This document shows positions 46,655 to 56,425 of a DNA stretch of 56,694 nt, piece by piece (the first letter of the stretch is position 1; each line of letters begins with the position of its first letter). Under the pieces are notes generated by a model that was not told the origin of the DNA, made no database searches, and saw only the letters and a program-made list of their open reading frames with translations. Source of the DNA: Advenella alkanexedens (GTDB lineage Bacteria > Pseudomonadota > Gammaproteobacteria > Burkholderiales > Burkholderiaceae_B); contig NZ_JAHSPR010000013.1 of NCBI RefSeq assembly GCF_019132845.1, positions 1 to 56,694 of the forward strand, in the 5' to 3' direction. The translations under genes and the position numbers were made by a program.

Positions 46655-46872
46655 ATGAAAAGATTCATGATTTTTTTGGGGCCATTATTGCTTTACGCTT
46701 GCCATGGTTGACCTTTTTTACCATAGGTCGTCCTATTGCCGACATTATCTGCCTGATACTGCAAGTAACCCTTATTGGCTGGGTTCCCGCCAGCATATGG
46801 GCAGTCTATTCCCTCAGCCAATACAAAACTGATCAAAAAATCAAAGAAGCACTGGGTTCCCGCCAGTTTTGA
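46655..46872 (+). pseudogene. YqaE/Pmp3-like small membrane protein, frameshifted in a T7G4 run
   Basis: From the ATG at 46655 the frame encodes MKRFMIFLG and then leaves the homology. The downstream frame encodes LPWLTFFTIGRPIADIICL and WVPASIWAVYSLSQYKTDQK, a clear YqaE/Pmp3-type small two-helix membrane protein, to the TGA at 46870-46872. One extra base in the run T7G4 (46671-46681) would join them into a 72-residue protein. The run T TTT TTG is also a -1 slippery heptamer that leads exactly into the correct frame. Causes could be a mutation, phase variation, programmed frameshift or a base-calling error. Confidence 0.7.
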
Positions 46873-46895
46873 TTAACTCGACTCCACCAAAATAA

Positions 46896-46946
46896 AACCG
46901 CAATCTGTGAATCAGTTTTTTTGTACAGGATTCACAGACCGCGGTT
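46896..46946. terminator. imperfect long hairpin between the YqaE-like remnant and acxC
   Basis: AACCGC (46896-46901) pairs with GCGGTT (46941-46946), and after a 2-nt mismatch TCTGTGAATC (46904-46913) pairs with GATTCACAGA (46929-46938), leaving a T-rich loop. It lies between two convergent units and 45 bp from the acxC stop at 46991, so it is a plausible bidirectional terminator, though the flanks lack a long clean T tract. Confidence 0.55.
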
Positions 46947-46990
46947 AATATTTATTAAAACCTTATTTCTTAAACCCTGCTTTTAAAGGG

Positions 46991-47497
46991 TTAATCAACC
47001 CGGTCAGGAACAGGCAGACCCAACCAGTTTTTATAGAACGATTCAATATCCGGCTCAAAGTCATGAATAACCGGATACCACGGTGTGGGCGCTTCCACGT
47101 CATGCAACACCCCACATTCCGGACAGTAATACTCCCGATATACCTGCCAGTCTGTATCGGGCGCCATCAACTCAGGGTAAATTTCCTGCATGGCTTCGGG
47201 GGTATCCCGCACATAAATGGCCGCATCCATTTTCCAGTTATGGCGGTAATCACCAAACTCATGACCGCAGCTGCACTTGTTCACCCATTGTCCGGTAGAC
47301 TGGGATTGCGCAATATATAGATGAGGCCCCAATGGTAGGATGATCCTGTCTTTCCAGGAAACCTTGTCTTGCAGTACGCTCAGGTACAGTTCAAAACGTT
47401 CTTTGTCCTTGGGGGTTTGCAGCATACGAAGGGTGGTGTCCCAATCAAGCTTGCCATCCACCAGATTATTAACCTGTTCTCTTGTAAATACTGACAT
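46991..47497 (-). CDS. acxC: acetone carboxylase gamma subunit
   Basis: This 168-residue subunit has the length of the Xanthobacter AcxC protein. It has two metal-type pairs: C75 and C77 with H79 (KCSCGHEFG), and C125 and C128 (YYCPECGV), and ends DFEPDIESFYKNWLGLPVPDRVD, typical of the family. The alpha2beta2gamma2 enzyme converts acetone, bicarbonate and ATP to acetoacetate, AMP and phosphate. AAGGAG precedes the ATG at 47497. It is the last gene of acxA-acxB-acxC. Confidence 0.93.
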   Translation of the reverse strand: MSVFTREQVNNLVDGKLDWDTTLRMLQTPKDKERFELYLSVLQDKVSWKDRIILPLGPHLYIAQSQSTGQWVNKCSCGHEFGDYRHNWKMDAAIYVRDTPEAMQEIYPELMAPDTDWQVYREYYCPECGVLHDVEAPTPWYPVIHDFEPDIESFYKNWLGLPVPDRVD

Positions 47498-47559
47498 AAC
47501 TTATCTCCTTGATCTTTTTTATTTCATGGCCTTACGATTCGCAAGGCCATGATCCTGCT

Positions 47560-49884
47560 TTATTCGTCAACCAGAACAACGGTACTGACGCCCGGCATTT
47601 CTGAAATGTCATTGCGATAGGTTGATCCAAATGAAGGAACTCCCAACTCGGATTCCGGCAATGACCACGCTTCGGGCAAGTCCCAGAATTGCTTGAACTC
47701 ATTGGTGAATTTCTCACTCAAGGCAAAACTGGTTGAGTACATATGACGTACCTGAACTGAAGCACTCTTGGTCAGGATCCGCTCACGCTCTTCCTTCATC
47801 CATTCACGGGTAGGTACCGCACGCTGCAACCGTTCCTTGCGAATTTCAGCACGTCGTACCGTTGTTTTCTCAGAATCAACCACCCAGTTGCCTTCGGCAT
47901 CTTTGTCAATAACCGCACCATAAACCTTCCGGGCAAATTCAGGTAACACGAAACGGTTGTTAAGGTCACGGGCAATGGCTGCCGGCTCACGATCCAGCGG
48001 ATCACCAAAGCCCGGACCGCCACGGATATAGTTCAGGTACAGGTCATGATCCTCAAAAATGGTTTCCGTGGTCATGCATTGCTTATCACGTTTAATCTGG
48101 GCAGTCGCACTGATATGACGCTCATAATCCGGTTCACTCGGGTTACTGTCTGCTCCCAGTGGAATAGAAAGTTTCTGTTCAATCCGGGCTTTAAGATCGG
48201 TATTATGTGCTTCAAAACGGTAACCGGTGGCTGCCGGATAACCTCCCATCAGTCCCCAGTCACTGTTCATATAACCGTTACCCGAAAAGAACATGGTCCA
48301 GTCCTGGGCATGCCAGACCATACGCAGGGTTTCCAGTCCACATCCACCCCGGTATTTGCCATAACCACCCGAATTGGCTTTTACGTTACGTCCCATAAAC
48401 AACAAGGGTTCGGCCATTTCCCAAATTTCAATATCACCCATATCTCCTTCAGGATTCCAAACCGCTGCGGCATGATTCAGGCCATCCTTGACCGCGCAGG
48501 CACCGGTACCGGTTGCCGCCGTTTCAAAACTGTTAACTGCATGAATTTCCCCATCCTGGTTGATACCCCCACCCTGTAGCCAGTTACTGGTATTACCATT
48601 ACCGGCATTTACCTCTTCCAGATAACCGCGGCTGAAATAAGATTGGCTCATTGCCCGCCACATACCTGTCCAGGCGGAAACCAGATAGTGCCAGGCATCC
48701 GAGTGGGCCGTCCGGCGATCATCCGGGTTCATCCAGGTGCCTTTGGGAATATTGAATTCCGTTGCATAATAAGCACCATCGTTAATCCGTTGGGTTGGCA
48801 CCAGTGTTTGCGTTAGCATGACCCAGATACCGCTGGTAAAAGCCACCTGGTTGGCATTGAAGCTGTGCCAGCACCAGCGACTTCCGCCTTCAAAGTTCAT
48901 GCGCCAGCTGGCATCTGGCCGGATGGTCAACTCGGTGGGAGCATGCATGATGGTATTCATTTTGGCGTAAGAAGCCGTTAACTGAACATCCTCATGGTTA
49001 TAGGGAACATCAACAAAGGCCACTTTGCGATAAACACCTGGAATGGTCATGTCTTTCAGGCGGGATTGCAGGCCACGGCGACCTTCCTCAATAATTTCAT
49101 AGGCAAACTTCTCAAAAGCCTCCACCCCTTCGGACTCAACCACCTCTTCAACCAGTTGACGAATCATATGACAGCCGGCAATTCGGGTACGTTCGTCCAG
49201 AATCAGATATTTGGGTGTACGGGTTGAGCGCTGGCTTTCATGCAGCCAGTCACGTAATGGCTCATCATTCACACCCGTTTTGCGGCAGGTCGTCATGTAG
49301 CCATCCCCAAAACGGGAGGTTTGCCCGGTGGACATCGAGCCTGGAGAGATCGCGCCCGTATCAATGACGTGAGTGACTCCACCCACCCAGCCAATCAGTT
49401 TGCCTTCCCAGAAAATGGGTACGATCGTGGCAATATCACAAGGGTGTACGTTGCCGATAGAGCAGTCATTATTGGTAAACATGTCACCCGGATTAATGCC
49501 TGGATTGGTTTCCCAATCATTCTCGATCATGTACTTAATGGCTGCACCCATGGTGCCCACGTGAATGATAATACCGGTCGAAGTCAGAATACAGTCACCG
49601 GCGGCGTTATACAGGGTAAAGCACAATTCGCCTTCCTGCTCCACGATAGGTGAAGCGGCAATTTTCTTGGCGGTTTCACGGGCATGCACCAGCCCCCCAC
49701 GTAACCTTGAAAACATTTTTTCATAACTGATCGGATCGCTTTCCTTGAACGCCAGTGTTTCAAGCGCGTTGTAATAACCGCTCTCTTTAGTTCTGGCCAA
49801 AACGGCATCACGATGTGCTTTCAGCGTCATGCCATTACCCAATAAGTTCCCCAGCCCGACTTGTTTCATTGACATCATATTCAT
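47560..49884 (-). CDS. acxB: acetone carboxylase alpha subunit
   Basis: This 774-residue protein of the HyuB/hydantoinase B family has the acetone carboxylase length and N-terminal part (MMSMKQVGLGNLLGNGMTL). Core motifs include GDMFTNNDCSIGNVHPCDIA, GGVTHVIDTGAISPGS and RYGDG-like SRFGDGYMTTCRKTG. In this enzyme the alpha subunit carries the carboxylation site that uses carboxyphosphate. AAGGAG lies before the ATG at 49884. It follows acxA with a 21-bp gap and is followed by acxC. Confidence 0.94.
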   Translation of the reverse strand: MNMMSMKQVGLGNLLGNGMTLKAHRDAVLARTKESGYYNALETLAFKESDPISYEKMFSRLRGGLVHARETAKKIAASPIVEQEGELCFTLYNAAGDCILTSTGIIIHVGTMGAAIKYMIENDWETNPGINPGDMFTNNDCSIGNVHPCDIATIVPIFWEGKLIGWVGGVTHVIDTGAISPGSMSTGQTSRFGDGYMTTCRKTGVNDEPLRDWLHESQRSTRTPKYLILDERTRIAGCHMIRQLVEEVVESEGVEAFEKFAYEIIEEGRRGLQSRLKDMTIPGVYRKVAFVDVPYNHEDVQLTASYAKMNTIMHAPTELTIRPDASWRMNFEGGSRWCWHSFNANQVAFTSGIWVMLTQTLVPTQRINDGAYYATEFNIPKGTWMNPDDRRTAHSDAWHYLVSAWTGMWRAMSQSYFSRGYLEEVNAGNGNTSNWLQGGGINQDGEIHAVNSFETAATGTGACAVKDGLNHAAAVWNPEGDMGDIEIWEMAEPLLFMGRNVKANSGGYGKYRGGCGLETLRMVWHAQDWTMFFSGNGYMNSDWGLMGGYPAATGYRFEAHNTDLKARIEQKLSIPLGADSNPSEPDYERHISATAQIKRDKQCMTTETIFEDHDLYLNYIRGGPGFGDPLDREPAAIARDLNNRFVLPEFARKVYGAVIDKDAEGNWVVDSEKTTVRRAEIRKERLQRAVPTREWMKEERERILTKSASVQVRHMYSTSFALSEKFTNEFKQFWDLPEAWSLPESELGVPSFGSTYRNDISEMPGVSTVVLVDE

Positions 49885-49905
49885 GTTGTGTCTCCTTAAC
49901 TTTAT

Positions 49906-52053
49906 TTATTTCACTTCTTTCAAATGAAACAGGCGATGTTTGTCCAGTGTGGTTTCAAACCCTTTTGGTACCACAAAAGTGGTGGCATCAGATTCAATCA
50001 CCGCGGGGCCAACAATATGATTACCCGCCTTCAGGGCCTCCATTGACCATACATCCGCGTCATGCCATTTTTTATGCCGGTAAAACGGACGCTTACCAAT
50101 CAGGGCCTCTTTGGGCGGCTCTTTACCTGACAGCTCCTCCTCGGGCAACTCAGGCTTTTGTGATATAACGCTACCACGCATAATTACTTTGGTAACACCA
50201 AAACCAAGCTCTGGCGAACTGGCGGAAGTGGCATACACCCGACCATAAGTTTCATCAAAAGCGGCCACCATTTTTTCCCAGTCTTCAACGCTTGATGCCG
50301 CACTGATGGGAGAGTCAATTTCAAGATCATTCAACTGGCCCAGGAACTGCATGCTATAGGCCGGACGAAGCATGACGTCCTCAGGCTTGAAGCCATTGAT
50401 CACAAACTCTTCAATCACTTTTTCAGCCAATTCATTCCAGCCCTTTGTAAGCGTAATACCCGCTTGTTGCTTGACCTCATCTGAAGACCCGGGAGGTACG
50501 GCAACGTCCACACTCATGTCATAGCGATACTCGTACTCGGCACAGGCACAGCCAAACGCTGAAAATCCGGCAGCCCAGGCAGGCACGACCACATCCTCAA
50601 ATCCCAGACCTTCGGTATAGCCATAGGTATGTACAGGACCGGCACCGCCATAAGAAAAGCAAACAAAATCGGCCGGGTTATACCCTTTGGCGCTAATCGT
50701 GGAGCGCATGTATTCTCGCAACTGCAAATCCAGCAATTCAATCACCCCTGCCGCCGCATCTTCGACAGACAATCCCAGAGGATCTGCAATTTGTACTTTA
50801 AGATAATGCCGTGCCCTCTCCACATCCAGCTTGATCGCCCCACCCAGGAAGTTTTCCGTATTCAGATAACCCAGCACAACGTGACAATCGGAAACAGACA
50901 CGGTATCCAGACCGCTTTCCGGCCAACACATGCCCACACGATAACCGGCACTGTCCGGACCCAGCTTGATGGAGCCGCTGTATGGGTCAATCCGCACAAA
51001 ACTGCCCGCACCCGCCCCCACCGAATCCATGGCGACCAGTGGCAATGACAGAACCAGGCGAGCCATGTCCGGATCTGATTTAATGGCAAAACTGCCTTTG
51101 GTAATCATGGCCATATCAAAGCTGGTGCCACCAATATCACTACAGGCAATATTGTCGTAACCCAGCAACTCACCTAAAAACTTGGAACCAATAACGCCGC
51201 CAATAGGACCCGATACAATGGTACGCGCCAGCTCTTTGGCTTTCCAGCCAATCGTGCCACCATGAGTGGCCATCACACGCAAGTCAAATTTACCGCCATG
51301 TTGCTTGAATCGGTCACTTACACCTTTAAGCGTTTTACGGGAAGGTTCGGCAGCATAAGCTTCCAGAACAGTGGTATTAGTACGATGACTTTCCTTGCGT
51401 GACGGGTAATAATCTACCGTTGCAAAAACTGGAATATCCGAACCCAGTTTTGCAAGTTCTTCCAGACAAATATCCCTGGCCCTGCGTTCATTGTCCCCAT
51501 TTTTATGCGATTGCAACAAGCTGATGACAATTGCCTGCGAACCCTTTGCAAGCAGCTCACGGGTTGCTTTGCGGACATCATCCTCATTAAGTGGAATAAC
51601 CACCTTGCCCTGTACATCGGTACGCTCGGCGACACCCCGGGTACGGGACAGCGGAACCAACGGTTCATCATAACGGTGTGTATTCAGGTGAATACGGTCT
51701 TCCAGCGCATAGCCCAGATAACTTTGCAAGGCGCGTCCCATCGAGTGCACGTCCTCAAACCCCTTGTTGCACATCAAGCCCACATCAAGCCCTTTACGCT
51801 GCACCACCCGGTTCAGCATGGCCGTACCGGAATAAACGCAGGTTAACAGCTCAGGATAAACATCCTCAACCCTTCGATTCCATGCAGCCAGCGCATCATT
51901 GGAAGACTCATAAATGGCTTGGGCCTCATCGGCCGGATTACTTTGCGCCTTGCCAACGACAAACCGACCGTCACTGCTGACAAAGAATGTATCGGTCATC
52001 GTACCGCCTGCATCAATACCCATAACCTGTACGGGAGTGGATTCAGTCCGCAT
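49906..52053 (-). CDS. acxA: acetone carboxylase beta subunit
   Basis: This 715-residue protein of the HyuA/ASKHA family has a nucleotide-binding start (MGIDAGGTMTDTFFVSSDGR), ACSDIGGTSFDMAMI near residue 310 and FVCFSYGGAGPVHTYGY near 465. In acetone carboxylase the beta subunit uses ATP to phosphorylate bicarbonate and acetone, and the length fits. AGGAG precedes the ATG at 52053. It is the first gene of the operon, with a sigma-54 promoter at 52161-52176. Confidence 0.95.
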   Translation of the reverse strand: MRTESTPVQVMGIDAGGTMTDTFFVSSDGRFVVGKAQSNPADEAQAIYESSNDALAAWNRRVEDVYPELLTCVYSGTAMLNRVVQRKGLDVGLMCNKGFEDVHSMGRALQSYLGYALEDRIHLNTHRYDEPLVPLSRTRGVAERTDVQGKVVIPLNEDDVRKATRELLAKGSQAIVISLLQSHKNGDNERRARDICLEELAKLGSDIPVFATVDYYPSRKESHRTNTTVLEAYAAEPSRKTLKGVSDRFKQHGGKFDLRVMATHGGTIGWKAKELARTIVSGPIGGVIGSKFLGELLGYDNIACSDIGGTSFDMAMITKGSFAIKSDPDMARLVLSLPLVAMDSVGAGAGSFVRIDPYSGSIKLGPDSAGYRVGMCWPESGLDTVSVSDCHVVLGYLNTENFLGGAIKLDVERARHYLKVQIADPLGLSVEDAAAGVIELLDLQLREYMRSTISAKGYNPADFVCFSYGGAGPVHTYGYTEGLGFEDVVVPAWAAGFSAFGCACAEYEYRYDMSVDVAVPPGSSDEVKQQAGITLTKGWNELAEKVIEEFVINGFKPEDVMLRPAYSMQFLGQLNDLEIDSPISAASSVEDWEKMVAAFDETYGRVYATSASSPELGFGVTKVIMRGSVISQKPELPEEELSGKEPPKEALIGKRPFYRHKKWHDADVWSMEALKAGNHIVGPAVIESDATTFVVPKGFETTLDKHRLFHLKEVK

Positions 52054-52160
52054 AACACATCTCCTGAATAATTATTCTCTTTTGCTCTGGAATTCCTTTC
52101 ATTACTTCCTCAAGGATTCCGCTCCTTTGATAACAGAATCATCTGTCACATCGATGTATA

Positions 52161-52176
52161 AGCAAAACCCGTGCCA
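52161..52176 (-). promoter_or_regulatory. sigma-54 (-24/-12) promoter of acxABC
   Basis: On the minus strand the sequence reads TGGCACGGGTTTTGCT, an almost ideal -24/-12 element (TGGCAC-N5-TTGCT), with 10 bp between the GG and GC pairs as RpoN requires. It lies about 110 bp upstream of the acxA start, giving a leader of roughly 95 nt. It needs RpoN and an enhancer-binding activator, matching the divergently encoded AcxR-type protein. Confidence 0.9.
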
Positions 52177-52271
52177 ATTATGCTTTTGAAATCCCAATCA
52201 ATTGATTCATATATGAAAAATTTAAAAAACCATCTAGCATAAAAAACAATCAATTTCATTAAAATGAAATT

Positions 52272-52400
52272 CGTACGTTCGATTTCCGTACGCTCAGACT
52301 CATTTCAACCAATATCCGGACAATAGGGTTAATACTGAATATAATTAAATCAGCATAAATAAATGGACAGCACCCCCTCTTTAACACAACCTCCAGGTTG
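52272..52400. promoter_or_regulatory. candidate activator (UAS) sites between acxA and acxR
   Basis: This 516-bp intergenic region is the longest in the window. Two palindromic CGTACG units (52272-52277 and 52287-52292) lie 15 bp apart and about 100 bp upstream of the -24 element. A perfect inverted repeat CAACCT-CC-AGGTTG spans 52387-52400, about 215 bp upstream. GATGCGT (52445-52451) and ACGCATC (52509-52515) form a further inverted pair nearer acxR. Any of these could be the AcxR enhancer site. The region has no ORF worth reporting. Confidence 0.45.
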
Positions 52401-52569
52401 CGTCTGAAGATGGAAAAAGCTATAGTCGAGAAAGAATTAAAAACGATGCGTAATATGTATTTTTTGAAGTCAAAACAAGCAGTACGACCAAGGCAATAAA
52501 AACAAAAAACGCATCATTGAGCTGTAACTAACTATCAAGCATATAGCATCAAGTTCAGCCGGAGACAAT

Positions 52570-54603
52570 ATGACAGGCTCAATCAAAAGTCAGCGTTTAT
52601 CTAACCCTGACAACGATAATCGTGTGATTTCCGCATGGGAAAGTGTGATGAATGGTCATTCTCCCGCACCCAATGCCCTAAGACGTTTAATCAATGATTC
52701 CTGGAGACGATGTCTTGATGCCAGAATTGACCCTGTGCACCTGCACCCACCTTCAGTGCTGGAAGATAATCAACTGCTAATACTTCAGCAACGGCATTCA
52801 GAACTGGTCACAGCCAGCCAACCGGTCATGATGATGGCCAGGGATTTTTTAGCTGAAACAGGGAGCGTAATGATTCTGACTGATCCGGAAGGCGTCATTT
52901 TATCCATTGAAGGTGATCCTCGTGGTCTTGATGCTGCTGCATCCATCCAGCTAACAACCGGTTATAACTGGAATGAATTACGTACTGGTACCAATGCCAT
53001 TGGCACGGCCCTTATGACAGGACAAGCTGTCCAGGTCCATGCCGCTGAACATTTCTGTTCCGGTGTCCGGGAGTGGACTTGCACAGCTGCTATCATTCGT
53101 GACCCCTATGATGGACAAACACTGGGAGCCATTGATATTTCGGGCCTGAAACATACATTCAGCCCCCATAGCCTGGCCCTGGTGGCCACGACTGCCAGCC
53201 GTATTGAAAGCGCACTAGCCAAAAGAGAGCTCAGGTTTCGTTATCAATTACTGGAACAAAGCGTTGCCAGATTCTCTGGCAGTAATGACGGTATTATCAT
53301 TTGTGACCGAAGAGGTCGCCCGATTAAGCTGAATGAACAAGTTAACTCAGCCTTGCTGGCACAAAATATCAAATTGGATCTGAATAAATCCGAATCTCTT
53401 TTTTCCCTGGATTTGAATCAAATCAGTAACGTTCATCCAACACAAAAACCAGAATGGCTACAAGACGACTGGATCGAACCCGTTATCAATGAAGGTGAAC
53501 GCATTGGTACTGTCCTGACTATCCCCAGTCCTATCCGAAGCAATAAACCGGAAGCCCCATCCAGGCAACTTTCTGCTCACCGTTCTGATAAGCCCACTGA
53601 AGACAGAGGATTTAACCAGATCATCGGTCAGTCTCCCCCCTTAAAAAAAGCCATAGAAAAAGCACAATTATTGGCAAAAACCAATGTCCCGGTCTTGATT
53701 CATGGTGAAACCGGTGTCGGCAAAGAAAACTTCGTAAGAGGAATGCATCAGGCTAACGATACAGAAACCGCAGATAAAAGACCTTTTGTTGCCTTGAATT
53801 GTGGCGGCTTAACTCCGGATCTACTGGCCAGCGAATTATTTGGTTACTGTGAAGGCGCTTTTACCGGGGCTCGAAAAGGAGGAATGATCGGCAAAGTGGA
53901 AGCAGCAAATGGCGGTACCTTGTTTTTAGATGAAATTGGTGAAATGCCACTTGATTTACAACCGCATTTTTTAAGGGTTCTGGAAGAAGGTGAGATTTAT
54001 AGGATCGGAGAAAACAAGCCCAGAAAAATCAACTTCAAATTAATCACAGCCACCAACCGGGATTTACAGGAGGAAGTATCACAAGGACGTTTTCGAATGG
54101 ATCTTTATTACCGTATTTCTGTCACAAGTATCCATATACCGGTACTAAGAGAAATTAAAGAGGATATCCCCATCCTGGTTGATTACTTCCTGGGCATACT
54201 AGAACATAAATATGGCTATGGATCCAAAAAGATAAACCCCGAAACCTTAAAAATACTGGATGAATATAATTGGCCGGGCAATATCAGGGAATTAAGGAAC
54301 ACCATTGAAAACATGTACTTGATGAGTCAAAGCAATGACTTATTACCTGCAGATATTCCTGAACAGATCCTCTCAACCATCAGGAAAATCGATATCCCTT
54401 CCACTTATGCAACTTCTATGCCCGATACGGGACTGCTTCAGCAGGCAGAACTTATCTCAATTGAAAAAGCACTGGCATTACATCATGGCAACATGACATT
54501 AACCGCAAAACATTTGGGTATCGCCAAAAGCACCCTATATATGAAAATCAAAAAGTATGGTATTGAAACAAAAATTGCACAAATCAGGAATGAGCCCATC
54601 TAA
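52570..54603 (+). CDS. acxR: sigma-54-dependent transcriptional activator, AcxR type
   Basis: This 677-residue enhancer-binding protein has an N-terminal sensing region with a GAF-like domain (about 85-220), a linker, then the AAA+ domain with Walker A GETGVGKE (379-386), the GAFTGA sigma-54 contact loop (429-434) and Walker [11 protein letters not shown] (451-460), and a C-terminal Fis-type HTH (about 630-672). The layout is that of AcoR/AcxR activators, which turn on acetoin or acetone genes. It is divergent from acxABC, whose promoter is of the sigma-54 type. Acetone or a related ketone is the expected inducer. CGGAGA precedes the ATG. Confidence 0.9.
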   Translation: MTGSIKSQRLSNPDNDNRVISAWESVMNGHSPAPNALRRLINDSWRRCLDARIDPVHLHPPSVLEDNQLLILQQRHSELVTASQPVMMMARDFLAETGSVMILTDPEGVILSIEGDPRGLDAAASIQLTTGYNWNELRTGTNAIGTALMTGQAVQVHAAEHFCSGVREWTCTAAIIRDPYDGQTLGAIDISGLKHTFSPHSLALVATTASRIESALAKRELRFRYQLLEQSVARFSGSNDGIIICDRRGRPIKLNEQVNSALLAQNIKLDLNKSESLFSLDLNQISNVHPTQKPEWLQDDWIEPVINEGERIGTVLTIPSPIRSNKPEAPSRQLSAHRSDKPTEDRGFNQIIGQSPPLKKAIEKAQLLAKTNVPVLIHGETGVGKENFVRGMHQANDTETADKRPFVALNCGGLTPDLLASELFGYCEGAFTGARKGGMIGKVEAANGGTLFLDEIGEMPLDLQPHFLRVLEEGEIYRIGENKPRKINFKLITATNRDLQEEVSQGRFRMDLYYRISVTSIHIPVLREIKEDIPILVDYFLGILEHKYGYGSKKINPETLKILDEYNWPGNIRELRNTIENMYLMSQSNDLLPADIPEQILSTIRKIDIPSTYATSMPDTGLLQQAELISIEKALALHHGNMTLTAKHLGIAKSTLYMKIKKYGIETKIAQIRNEPI

Positions 54604-54664
54604 TTGACAAGAATCATCACCCAATAATTTCCATTAGCTTTTCAAGTTCCGCCTTGCAAAGCAA

Positions 54665-56296
54665 TCAGCTAAAGCGTATGTGATCAAAATCAAGTCTTTC
54701 AACCAACTCCCTGGCAAGTTCGTCCGAGATTTTCTTTTCCCGGGCTAATTGATAAATACTGATACGGGCACGATCAATCAAAGCCAGGCGCAGCATACGT
54801 TCAACCTGGTATTTATCATATTCAAGATTTTGCTCTTCGCTCTCGGGTTGAAACCCATTCACGAAATCAGTCATTAATCTGGTTTTAACATCTTCATAAA
54901 ACTTGGCATCAAAATTATCATTTTTCTCCAGATTGGCAATGACTGAATCAAGATGCATGTTCACTTGCTCACAGGCAACCTTGATGGCCATTTTCTTTTG
55001 ATTGGAATAACTGATCATAAATTCTTTACTGGGTGATATATCTTTCAATAACAAGGGTAACGCAATACTTGCAGCGATAAGAGAAATAATAATGACCGTA
55101 GCAGCCAGAAAAACAGCCAGGTCACGCCCGGGAAATTCGGATTCATCGGGCAATAAAAAAGGAAGCGTCATTACACCTGCCAATGTCACAGCACCACGCA
55201 CACCGGCAAAAGACAAAATTAAAATATGACGCCACTGCGGTAAAGAGGAAGGCTTTCCAGTTCGTGCCCACAAATAGGGGACATAAATACAGACAGTGAC
55301 CCAAATAAATCGAAAACCTGTCAGGGAAAGGCAAATAACAATGGCATACATCAACAACCACCAAGGATTGTAATGTCCTGTTTGAGTTACCAAATCAATG
55401 GCCTCATTAAAAATGGTCGGTAATTGCTCCCCCAATAATATGAACATGAACCCGTTTAGCGTAAACTGCAAAAGATCCCACATAGCAGTACGCCGCATTC
55501 GGGTCATGGGTGAAATCCGACCCGACAACTCAAAAGAACTCATGGCCAAACCCGCTGCCACCGATGACAAAATACCTGAACCACCGATAGCTTCCGCAAG
55601 CACATAAGCGGCAAAAGGTGTCAGCAAGCTTAAAAGAATTTCTGCTCCTTGATCTTCACTCAAAAAATAATAAATACGTTGGTGCATTAGGAAAAGTAAC
55701 CAGGTAGTGATAAGACCCATCGAAATACCGGCTGCCGCTACCCAAATAAAAGAGGTCACCACCTGTGAAATTGAAAATACCCCCGTCATCGCTGCCAAAA
55801 CAGCCATTCTGAAGGCCACTAAACCACTTGCATCATTAAATAGTGCTTCTCCTTCAAGAATTGACATTAAACGTCTGGGCACAGGCAAACGCCTGGTAAT
55901 ACCTTGAACAGCTACAGGATCAGTGGGAGATACAATGGCAGCAAGCGCAAATGCAACAGGCAATGGCATTGCAGGAATCATCCAGTGGATGATATAACCC
56001 AAGCCAAAAACAGTAAGAATAACCAACCCAAAAGCAAGTTGAAAAATCCCCGCCTTATCGCGCCATAATTCATCTTTAGGTATTCTCCAGCCATCAAGAA
56101 ACAAAAGCGGTGGTATAAGCAGCAGGAAGAAAACTTCAGGATTTAAAAGGATACCTTCATCAAAGACGCCGGAAATAATGAAGCCAAGACCTATTTGTAT
56201 TAATGGTAAAGGAAGCCCCCATGGCAAAACCCTGCCAATTAGGCCACTGACAAGAATAGCAACGAGTATGGTAAATACCAGCTCTATGCTTTCCAT
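54665..56296 (-). CDS. CPA1 family Na+(or K+)/H+ antiporter
   Basis: This 543-residue membrane protein has about a dozen hydrophobic segments up to residue 400 and a charged cytoplasmic tail of about 140 residues. The CPA1 signature is visible: IVSPTDPVAV near 130 and EGEALFNDASGLVAFRM near 155, with the ion-binding ND pair. It trades cytoplasmic Na+ or K+ for protons at the inner membrane. GGAG precedes the ATG at 56296. It is a single unit convergent with acxR, downstream of the rRNA operon terminator and the heptamer repeat. Confidence 0.9.
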   Translation of the reverse strand: MESIELVFTILVAILVSGLIGRVLPWGLPLPLIQIGLGFIISGVFDEGILLNPEVFFLLLIPPLLFLDGWRIPKDELWRDKAGIFQLAFGLVILTVFGLGYIIHWMIPAMPLPVAFALAAIVSPTDPVAVQGITRRLPVPRRLMSILEGEALFNDASGLVAFRMAVLAAMTGVFSISQVVTSFIWVAAAGISMGLITTWLLFLMHQRIYYFLSEDQGAEILLSLLTPFAAYVLAEAIGGSGILSSVAAGLAMSSFELSGRISPMTRMRRTAMWDLLQFTLNGFMFILLGEQLPTIFNEAIDLVTQTGHYNPWWLLMYAIVICLSLTGFRFIWVTVCIYVPYLWARTGKPSSLPQWRHILILSFAGVRGAVTLAGVMTLPFLLPDESEFPGRDLAVFLAATVIIISLIAASIALPLLLKDISPSKEFMISYSNQKKMAIKVACEQVNMHLDSVIANLEKNDNFDAKFYEDVKTRLMTDFVNGFQPESEEQNLEYDKYQVERMLRLALIDRARISIYQLAREKKISDELARELVERLDFDHIRFS

Positions 56297-56425
56297 ATTA
56301 ATCTCCAGAAATATAAATTCTTTGAAGTTTACAGTAGTAAATAATTTTTTGAAAAAAATTATTCTTTTTTGACTTAATTTATATTTAATCTATTGTTATG
56401 TTAGATCTGCTTGATAAGCATAGCT

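Noticed and set aside
47560-52053. hydantoinase or 5-oxoprolinase (HyuAB) operon
   Set aside because: The family is the same, but the gamma subunit of 168 residues, the subunit lengths and the AcxR-type sigma-54 activator identify acetone carboxylase.
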